A DNA stretch of 26,827 bases from positions 1-26,827 of IMG/VR virus record IMGVR_UViG_3300023220_000367. One strand, written 5' to 3'. The position numbers and the translations under genes were made by a program. The stretch comes from a virus. The notes beneath the pieces were generated by a model. It did not search any database. It was not told the DNA's origin and was given only the letters and a program-made list of their open reading frames with translations. How positions within the stretch are numbered: the stretch's first letter is position 1; every line of letters begins with the position of its first letter. Positions 22,791 through 26,827 of this stretch are shown here, piece after piece.

Positions 22791-23417
22791 GTGAATGTAG
22801 GTACAAAAGTAGGTTATGCAAGGACTTCAAGGGAAGATCAATGCCTTGATTTGCAGCTTAACGCATTAAAAAAAGAAGGGGTTGAAGACAAGCATGTTTT
22901 TCACGAACAATTATCTGCCTCGGCTAAAAAGAGGCCTCAATACGAACTAGCATTAAAGCGGTGTCGCAGCGGTGATATTTTAGTTGTGTGGAAGCTGGAC
23001 AGGTTGGGCCGATCATTGAAGCACCTTATTAAAGTCGTCGCGGATTTGGAGGAAAGGGGTGTCCAGGTGGTCAGTATCACTGAGAGAATTGATACCACCA
23101 CCCCCATGGGAAAACTTTTCTTTCACCTAATGGCTTCAATAGCCCAATTTGAGGCGGATTTAATCAGTGAGCGCACGAAAGCTGGTCAGGCGGCAGGAAG
23201 GGAGCGCGGGACCTATAAAACACGCCCTGTGACCTTTACAGAGACGCAGTGGAACACAATGGTTATTGCTTTTGAAGATGATGACAGGTTGGGCATATCA
23301 GCAGTCGCGCACAAGGCCGGCCTTAAATATGCAACGGTTTCCCGATACTGGGAAGAAATCAAGGGGGCTATGAGCTTTCATGACCGGTTCCCGTACGAGA
23401 AGGATAGAAAGAAATGA
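22791..23417 (+). CDS. Small serine recombinase (resolvase/invertase family)
   Basis: 208 residues from GTG at 22791 (AAGGA nine bases before). KVGYARTSREDQCLDLQLNA places the nucleophile at Ser13. SGDILVVWKLDRLGRSLKHL carries the conserved KLDRLGRS with the catalytic arginines. MGKLFFHLMASIAQFEADLI and SERTKAGQAAGRERG form the long E-helix. The end, LGISAVAHKAGLKYATVSRYW, is a C-terminal HTH. This is the full resolvase size. It could resolve phage genome multimers, invert a segment or act in integration; no crossover site was identified. It heads the rightward operon and overlaps the next gene by four bases. Confidence 0.85.
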   Translation: MNVGTKVGYARTSREDQCLDLQLNALKKEGVEDKHVFHEQLSASAKKRPQYELALKRCRSGDILVVWKLDRLGRSLKHLIKVVADLEERGVQVVSITERIDTTTPMGKLFFHLMASIAQFEADLISERTKAGQAAGRERGTYKTRPVTFTETQWNTMVIAFEDDDRLGISAVAHKAGLKYATVSRYWEEIKGAMSFHDRFPYEKDRKK

Positions 23418-23785
23418 GCGTGAGCAAGAAACAGCGTCAAGAGGTCTTTGATAAATCGGGCGGTTATTGCTGGTATTGCGGGGATGATTTGCCAGATCGG
23501 TGGCATGTTGATCATGTAATTCCGGTAATTAGAAATTATGGTGGGAGTATTGACCCAGTGAATATGCATCTTCACAATGTGGGTAATATGGTTCCAGCCT
23601 GTCCACCATGCAATCTTTTCAAATCATCCAACAGCTTAGAACAGTTTAGAAAAATGATTGAAAGACTAGCTGATTTCATGCGTGAATATTCAGTTAAATT
23701 TAGGAACGCTGAAAGATTTGGCATGATAGAAGACCGAAGAGATCCAGTAGAATTTTGGTTCGAAAAGAAAGGTAATTTGAAATGA
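23414..23785 (+). CDS. HNH endonuclease
   Basis: 123 residues. Zinc pairs C19-x2-C22 (CWYC) and C63-x2-C66 (CPPC) bracket the HNH core: HVDHVIPV with H34, GNMVPACPPCN with N58, and N67/K70 closing the fold. A stand-alone nuclease, perhaps a free-standing homing enzyme or a DNA-processing enzyme; in some phages HNH proteins help terminase, but this one is in the early operon far from terL. ATGA overlap at both ends. No intron or split gene is visible beside it. Confidence 0.85.
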   Translation: MSVSKKQRQEVFDKSGGYCWYCGDDLPDRWHVDHVIPVIRNYGGSIDPVNMHLHNVGNMVPACPPCNLFKSSNSLEQFRKMIERLADFMREYSVKFRNAERFGMIEDRRDPVEFWFEKKGNLK

Positions 23786-23997
23786 CACAAACGAGCGACT
23801 GGACACATCAAACCCCCAAAAAAGTTGGTTTCTATTGGTGTAGGTTTGAAAAGAGAATACGAATGGTTAAAGTCTGGAAACAGAGTACAGGCGCAGAACT
23901 TTACACAAATGAAGATGGTGGAGCAAGCCTTGATGATAATATGTACTTAGGTGTTCTGTGGAATGGGCCAATCAGCCCACCGGAGTTATCCAAATGA
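23782..23997 (+). CDS. Hypothetical protein, 71 residues
   Basis: MTQTSDWTHQTPKKVGFYWC continues FEKRIRMVKVWKQS and ends GPISPPEL. The P-xxPGxYWx start is common among small phage proteins (often next to DUF551 genes). Beta-rich, function unknown. Coupled to its neighbours by ATGA overlaps. Confidence 0.6.
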   Translation: MTQTSDWTHQTPKKVGFYWCRFEKRIRMVKVWKQSTGAELYTNEDGGASLDDNMYLGVLWNGPISPPELSK

Positions 23998-24194
23998 CCG
24001 TAAACGATGCCATAGAAGTAAGGACTGAAGACCTTAAGCCATGCCCGTTTTGTGGGTGTGCAGCGGAACTGCGACAGGGCATTGTTTACGCATCTGTTAT
24101 ATGCACTTGCTGCGACGCAAAGTCGGCTACTTGTGACGGGATTAATTATGTGGGCAAGGCCCGCGATGTATGGAACGGAAGGCAAGACAAATGA
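23994..24194 (+). CDS. Lar-like zinc-ribbon protein (restriction alleviation family)
   Basis: 66 residues from ATG at 23994 (GGAG upstream; overlap with previous stop). LKPCPFCGCAAELRQG then ICTCCDAKSATCDG give two CxxC pairs, the pattern of the Lar family. Lar of Rac prophage modulates EcoKI restriction. The family is broad and many members are only described as zinc ribbons, so anti-restriction is a hypothesis. The upstream 12 codons of the longer frame are not needed. Confidence 0.75.
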   Translation: MTVNDAIEVRTEDLKPCPFCGCAAELRQGIVYASVICTCCDAKSATCDGINYVGKARDVWNGRQDK

Positions 24195-24439
24195 GCGAAT
24201 GGCAGCCAATTGAAACCGCACCCAAAGATGGAACGGAAATTTTAGTGTCCAGACTTTATCAAACAGGTAAAAGAAAACGCGTACCCGAAATATGTTATTG
24301 GCATGAGACAATAGAAGAAGACAAATACGATAAAAAATATTGGTGTGTTGGTGGTGATTATTATGGGATAAAATGGCTTGCCCCTAATCCTACCCATTGG
24401 ATGCCACTTCCAGAACCACCCAAAGAATTGGAAAATTAA
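24191..24439 (+). CDS. DUF551-family protein
   Basis: 82 residues from ATG at 24191, with GGAAGG upstream. MSEWQPIETAPKDGTEILVS and THWMPLPEPPKE at the end are hallmarks of DUF551, a common family of unknown function in phages. The middle holds CYWHETIEEDKYDKKYWCVG. Overlaps the Lar-like stop. Confidence 0.85.
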   Translation: MSEWQPIETAPKDGTEILVSRLYQTGKRKRVPEICYWHETIEEDKYDKKYWCVGGDYYGIKWLAPNPTHWMPLPEPPKELEN

Positions 24440-24440
24440 C

Positions 24441-24695
24441 ATGAGCCTCGGCATCACCCCTCATTTCAATGGAATGCCAATATTCATCAGTCCCAATTGT
24501 TTGGGCGATGGCCATGAGAGGCTGTTCCCTGAAAGCAGGCACCGTAGCAAACGCATTCATAAGAAGTTAATCAAACGGTTTGGAACTGAATTTAAACAAA
24601 TCCCTTGTATCTACAAGACCGAACAGGGTTTTCATATGCATCCCCGAAAATATGAGGAATTTTTAAGAGAATTGCAAAATAGGAGTACACACTAA
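24441..24695 (+). CDS. Hypothetical protein, 84 residues
   Basis: MSLGITPHFNGMPIFISPNC then a basic segment (RHRSKRIHKKLIKRFGTEFK) and MHPRKYEEFLREL. The HRSKRIHKKLIKRFG stretch suggests nucleic acid contact. Not recognised, though ISPNC-HxxxP and KxxLKRFG motifs recur in small phage proteins. It ends in a TAATG overlap with the next gene. Confidence 0.6.
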   Translation: MSLGITPHFNGMPIFISPNCLGDGHERLFPESRHRSKRIHKKLIKRFGTEFKQIPCIYKTEQGFHMHPRKYEEFLRELQNRSTH

Positions 24696-24865
24696 TGAGC
24701 ATGATGATTAAAATCGCAAACCTCGAAATTGAGAATAAATCTTTGCGTCAGGCATTAAATCGCCAAACTGAAAATATGGCTTTCGTTCTTAATCATATTG
24801 AATGTCAAGATTGGTATGGAAAATTTGCAGTTGATCTTGATGAAGACAGGGAGTTATTGGAATGA
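24695..24865 (+). CDS. Hypothetical coiled-coil protein, 56 residues
   Basis: MSMMIKIANLEIENKSLRQA and LNRQTENMAFVLNH form a leucine/isoleucine heptad helix, followed by an acidic end (DLDEDRELLE). AGGAG lies eight bases before the ATG. Function unknown; a small dimeric helix is likely. Confidence 0.6.
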   Translation: MSMMIKIANLEIENKSLRQALNRQTENMAFVLNHIECQDWYGKFAVDLDEDRELLE

Positions 24866-25002
24866 CACAGATGAGCCCTTACACCGTTCGAAGCATTACG
24901 GACCCAAAAATCAAAGTATTACGAAAAGTTCTAAAGTCTTTGCGAAAAGAAACGAATGCAAAATTGAAAAACTTTAACGTCCAAGAAAGGACCGAACAAT
25001 GA
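24862..25002 (+). CDS. Hypothetical basic protein, 46 residues
   Basis: MTQMSPYTVRSITDPKIKVL then KVLKSLRKETNAKLKN, lysine-rich and helical. GGGAG upstream; ATGA overlaps at both ends. No family recognised. Confidence 0.5.
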   Translation: MTQMSPYTVRSITDPKIKVLRKVLKSLRKETNAKLKNFNVQERTEQ

Positions 25003-25199
25003 GTGTAGAAATGATATCAGGGATCTATTTCGTTGGTTCTATTATATGGTATTTAGCGTCATATATACTTGCCGAGGACAGAAACCTATCAACAGAAGAA
25101 AGGTTTTTGCTTATTAAGGTCAGTGCTATTTGGCCATTGGTTTTACTAGCAGCGGCACTGGAAACATGGGTAGATATTTTTTCAATAAGAGGTAATTAA
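24999..25199 (+). CDS. Small membrane protein, two predicted transmembrane segments
   Basis: 66 residues: GIYFVGSIIWYLASYIL (about 8-24) and SAIWPLVLLAAALETWVDIF (about 42-61) are hydrophobic, separated by a charged loop AEDRNLSTEERF. Could be a host membrane-targeting early protein. Holin-like by topology only; lysis genes normally sit elsewhere. Strong AAAGGA site, part of a leader-like block. Confidence 0.65.
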   Translation: MSVEMISGIYFVGSIIWYLASYILAEDRNLSTEERFLLIKVSAIWPLVLLAAALETWVDIFSIRGN

Positions 25200-25200
25200 A

Positions 25201-25365
25201 ATGAGCGGGAAACCACATATTCCTCGGCCACAACACATTATAAAACGATACTCTGTGATTAATAAAAGAAAACTATCTGATGAAGAAAAGCGCGGAATAA
25301 AAATAGCTTATGATGATATTCAGCTTTGGATTGATGAATGCAACATAAAATTGGAGTTACACTAA
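25201..25365 (+). CDS. Hypothetical basic protein, 54 residues
   Basis: MSGKPHIPRPQHIIKRYSVI then KRKLSDEEKRGIKIAYDDIQ and a short acidic C-terminus. GAGGTAA upstream. The stop overlaps the next ATG (TAATG). Not recognised. Confidence 0.55.
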   Translation: MSGKPHIPRPQHIIKRYSVINKRKLSDEEKRGIKIAYDDIQLWIDECNIKLELH

Positions 25366-25754
25366 TGAGCGAGAAATATAAAATTGGCAACACATTCACC
25401 CATGTCAAGGTTCAGATTGATGAAGACATGCAGATCACAAAAACCAGTTCCGATAGACTTAAAGTTATTGGAGTAAGTGAGCATTTTGTATGCCTGAATA
25501 ACAATTACTTTGATAAGTTGACCACCAGCAACACATTCAGGTTTTGTTATAGCAAGCCTGAAGAGGTCAGTATAGGGGAACACTCTAGCGACTTTGATGT
25601 AAAACTCTTTGGTAAATTTACAGTGTCCATATACAGCCAGATGTCAATCAAGCGAATTGAGAATAAAATTAACAGAGAATTTAATAAATGGCTCACTGAA
25701 AAAGTCGGCATATATGCAACGGCAAAAAATATAAAAATTGAATTGGAATATTAA
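25365..25754 (+). CDS. Hypothetical protein, 129 residues
   Basis: MSEKYKIGNTFTHVKVQIDE, a beta-rich first half (RLKVIGVSEHFVCLN; TFRFCYSKPEEV) and a second half with MSIKRIENKINREFNKWL and KNIKIELEY. TGGAG upstream within the repeated junction element. Family not recognised. Confidence 0.6.
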   Translation: MSEKYKIGNTFTHVKVQIDEDMQITKTSSDRLKVIGVSEHFVCLNNNYFDKLTTSNTFRFCYSKPEEVSIGEHSSDFDVKLFGKFTVSIYSQMSIKRIENKINREFNKWLTEKVGIYATAKNIKIELEY

Positions 25755-25755
25755 G

Positions 25756-25971
25756 ATGAGCGAGAAAATCATAAACCTTGAAGGTGTTTTGTATCAACAC
25801 GGTGAAGGAACAATCCAAGGAGGGGGTTTCGTAAGGCCAAACGAAAACAAACAAGAAGAATTTCATGAACATTGGGAGGATGATTTACACGCCGCTCGGG
25901 GATGTTTCGGCTGGCCTTTGATTGCCGGGTGTGCAATCACTGCTTTGGCGGTCTGGTGGGGGTTATTTTAA
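25756..25971 (+). CDS. Small tail-anchored-like membrane protein
   Basis: 71 residues. The soluble part MSEKIINLEGVLYQHGEGTI and HEHWEDDLHAARGC precedes one hydrophobic C-terminal segment (WPLIAGCAITALAVWWGLF), giving a C-tail anchor. Last gene of the rightward operon. The first residues repeat the SEK start of the previous gene. Function unknown. Confidence 0.6.
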   Translation: MSEKIINLEGVLYQHGEGTIQGGGFVRPNENKQEEFHEHWEDDLHAARGCFGWPLIAGCAITALAVWWGLF

Positions 25972-25986
25972 ACATAGCTCTCCTAC

Positions 25987-26018
25987 CCGTGAACACCGAT
26001 AAGCTTGTTATCACACGG
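25987..26018 (+). other. Predicted hairpin after the rightward operon
   Basis: CCGTG (25987) pairs with CACGG (26014-26018); within it GATAA pairs with TTATC. No T run follows, so it is not an obvious terminator. It directly precedes a possible small ORF at 26023. Confidence 0.45.
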
Positions 26019-26022
26019 TTGG

Positions 26023-26193
26023 ATGCTTGCTACTTTAAACTATTCTTTATCTGACCGCTCGTTTCGTGAGCCACTCGCCGACACCACCTTCATCTTGGCC
26101 GTGGTCGCCATAATATCGTATAGTTTGGTCAGTGTATCTCTTCGGATGCAAGTCCTTAGAGGGGCCGGGTCTACCCGAATAGTAAATAATTAG
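26023..26193 (+). CDS. Possible tiny single-span membrane protein
   Basis: 56 residues. MLATLNYSLSDRSFREPLAD then TFILAVVAIISYSLVSVSL, a convincing hydrophobic span, and a basic tail (RMQVLRGAGSTRIV). The ribosome site is poor (GGTTGG only) and the same DNA is open in minus-strand frames as well, so this is a tentative call. Confidence 0.3.
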   Translation: MLATLNYSLSDRSFREPLADTTFILAVVAIISYSLVSVSLRMQVLRGAGSTRIVNN

Positions 26194-26241
26194 TTTAAGC
26201 CCAATTAAAATGGCATTCGGAAGGATTTTTAAAGATTTATC

Positions 26242-26269
26242 TTGAGAAAGGGTTTTGTCACGTTATAAT
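26242..26269 (+). promoter_or_regulatory. Sigma70-type promoter just before a terminator
   Basis: -35 TTGAGA (26242-26247), 16-base spacer, perfect -10 TATAAT (26264-26269). Predicted start near 26276, only nine bases before the hairpin at 26285. Confidence 0.55.
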
Positions 26270-26275
26270 GGGCTA

Positions 26276-26338
26276 CTTTCTTTCAATGCCTGCCGTGGAA
26301 ACCTTTACCGAGACTAACCATGGCGGGCATTTTCTATT
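26276..26338 (+). ncRNA. Candidate small RNA of about 60 nt
   Basis: Defined by the promoter above and the terminator hairpin 26285-26331 followed by a T-rich end. Nothing is encoded between them, so transcription from this promoter would yield a short structured RNA. The loop AAACCTTTACCGAGACTAA is single-stranded and could pair with a target. No known RNA family recognised. Confidence 0.35.
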
Positions 26339-26340
26339 CT
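26285..26340 (+). terminator. Rho-independent terminator of the rightward operon
   Basis: AATGCCTGCCGTGG (26285-26298), 19-base loop, CCATGGCGGGCATT (26318-26331): a 14-pair stem with two wobble pairs, then TTTCTATTCT. It separates the rightward genes from the converging leftward genes. Confidence 0.8.
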
Positions 26341-26369
26341 AATGATGTTTCTGTTTTTAATCAAGAATG

Positions 26370-26561
26370 TTATTCACCATTTAATATTTTGTCTTCAATC
26401 CATTGTGATGTTTGCTCTTGTTTATTAACAGGCTCATGCTGAGCCCTATCTAATGCCCTCCATGCTTGGGCATGTGTATCATATTCTTGTATGACTTCAT
26501 CATCGTCACACAATAAATGCTTTCCAGATTCTATTGATTTAATGTTTAACAATGCCAACAC
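26370..26561 (-). CDS. Hypothetical phage protein with DTHAQAWRALDR motif
   Basis: 63 residues from GTG at 26561; TTG at 26552 has better spacing from a GGAG and is an alternative start. IKSIESGKHLLCDDDEVIQE then YDTHAQAWRALDRAQHEPVN and SQWIEDKI. The FxTxAEAWRWIDRxxxEPxxxxE pattern occurs in many small phage proteins, function unknown. It follows the RusA-like gene. Confidence 0.6.
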   Translation of the reverse strand: MLALLNIKSIESGKHLLCDDDEVIQEYDTHAQAWRALDRAQHEPVNKQEQTSQWIEDKILNGE

Positions 26562-26597
26562 TCCATTTTTTAATACTGTTCGCCATATTAATCTGAC

Positions 26598-26827
26598 TTA
26601 AATTTCTGAGATATGCACAGAGCATCCCACCGTTTCATCATCCCAGGAAATTTTCACGCTCCGGACAAATTCCTTTTTGTCGTCTATCAACACCCCATTT
26701 CTAACCAGGGCATCCTCAACACATTTTATTAGATTTGAAATGTCTGAATTTTTCCGTCCGCCGCCGCACCGAATATCCAAATCCACCCGCTCGGTGAATC
26801 TTTTAAGGGTCTGCTGGGCAAGCATGG
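26598..26827 (-). CDS. rusA: RusA-type Holliday-junction resolvase, C-terminal part
   Basis: At least 75 residues; the frame is open to the window edge and a typical RusA is about 120, so the N-terminal 40-50 residues lie outside. LKRFTERVDLDIRCGGGRKN, SDISNLIKCVEDALVRNGVL and IDDKKEFVRSVKISW match the RusA core DxDNxxKxxxDAL...DD. The first Asp, the Lys and the DD pair are present; the second Asp of DxD is Ser, a variant I believe occurs in some phage RusA proteins. It would cut branched replication or recombination intermediates to make packageable DNA. The ATG at 26825 is internal if the gene is full length. Confidence 0.75.
   Translation of the reverse strand, partial: MLAQQTLKRFTERVDLDIRCGGGRKNSDISNLIKCVEDALVRNGVLIDDKKEFVRSVKISWDDETVGCSVHISEI

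Larger units (their letters stand above)
25972..26284. other. 313-base region without a firm gene
   Basis: Contains the hairpin at 25987-26018, a doubtful ORF at 26023-26193, GC-rich islands with short inverted repeats (GCTCG/TGAGC near 26060; CGAC-CAC/GTG-GTCG near 26087-26107; TTCGG/CCGAA near 26131-26180), then AT-rich DNA with the promoter at 26242-26269. No tRNA-like TpsiC arm was found. Confidence 0.5.

Noticed and set aside
25987-26018. Hairpin after the last rightward gene as the operon terminator
   Set aside because: No T run follows; the strong terminator is at 26285-26340.
26040-26111. Minus-strand ORF of 23 codons starting MATTAKMKVV
   Set aside because: Very short, no ribosome site, and competes with open frames on both strands in a GC-rich island.
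26120-26190. tRNA-like look (GGTCAG, GGGTCTACCC) after the rightward operon
   Set aside because: No seven-pair acceptor stem and no GGTTCRANTCC arm could be assembled.

Overview
This window is the structural, replication and part of the accessory region of a tailed double-stranded DNA bacteriophage (or prophage) with a P22-like, podovirus-type virion. The evidence is gene order plus recognisable families. Reading leftward on the minus strand come small terminase, large terminase, portal, scaffold, P22-type coat, a P22 gp4-type tail accessory factor, a fibre-like protein, a P22 gp10-type tail hub, a gp14-like GNAT-fold protein, a gp7-like protein, three more proteins in the ejection-protein slot, and a tailspike with a P22-like head-binding N-terminus cut by the left window edge. 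Such virions infect Gram-negative bacteria. The DNA is moderately AT-rich. No host gene, tRNA, tyrosine integrase, CI-type repressor or lysis cassette is visible, so host and lifestyle cannot be read from here.

Layout. Positions 1-18621 (minus): a tightly packed late operon with many 4-base ATGA overlaps. A small block of short genes (16522-17749), including an HTH protein, lies between the terminase subunits. It has its own consensus sigma70 promoter (17795-17823). Two stable RNA hairpins lie in the capsid genes' intercistronic gaps (10609-10628, 12765-12799). Positions 18663-21080 (minus): replication module, with a Twinkle/gp4-type helicase carrying a degenerate TOPRIM domain, a helicase-loader/O-like protein, and two small proteins, one resembling DNA-binding regulators. 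Six iterons at an exact 11-bp pitch next to a very AT-rich stretch lie inside the loader gene and probably form the replication origin. A strong terminator (21102-21151) isolates this module from the next.

Positions 21185-22658 (minus): small early genes of unknown function, several preceded by the same leader motif (core GCCCGAA), plus one frameshifted gene. Positions 22696-22741: a divergent promoter pair whose two -35 boxes are the halves of one 12-bp palindrome, a compact early control switch. Positions 22791-25971 (plus): an early accessory operon with a small serine recombinase, HNH nuclease, Lar-like zinc protein, DUF551 protein and seven small unknown genes, nearly all starting ATG AGY and joined by overlaps. 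Positions 25972-26340: structured DNA, a possible tiny membrane protein, and a promoter-terminator unit that could make a small RNA of about 60 nt. Positions 26370-26827 (minus): a small unknown gene and the C-terminal part of a RusA-type Holliday-junction resolvase.

How the parts work together: the palindromic switch would control the two diverging early units. The replication module would start at the iteron origin through the loader and helicase. The leftward late operon makes the capsid, packaging motor, tail hub and ejection proteins. The most notable points are the in-gene iteron origin, the shared-operator divergent promoter, the vestigial TOPRIM, the S74-type chaperone tail on an ejection-type protein, and the broken or overlapping small genes.
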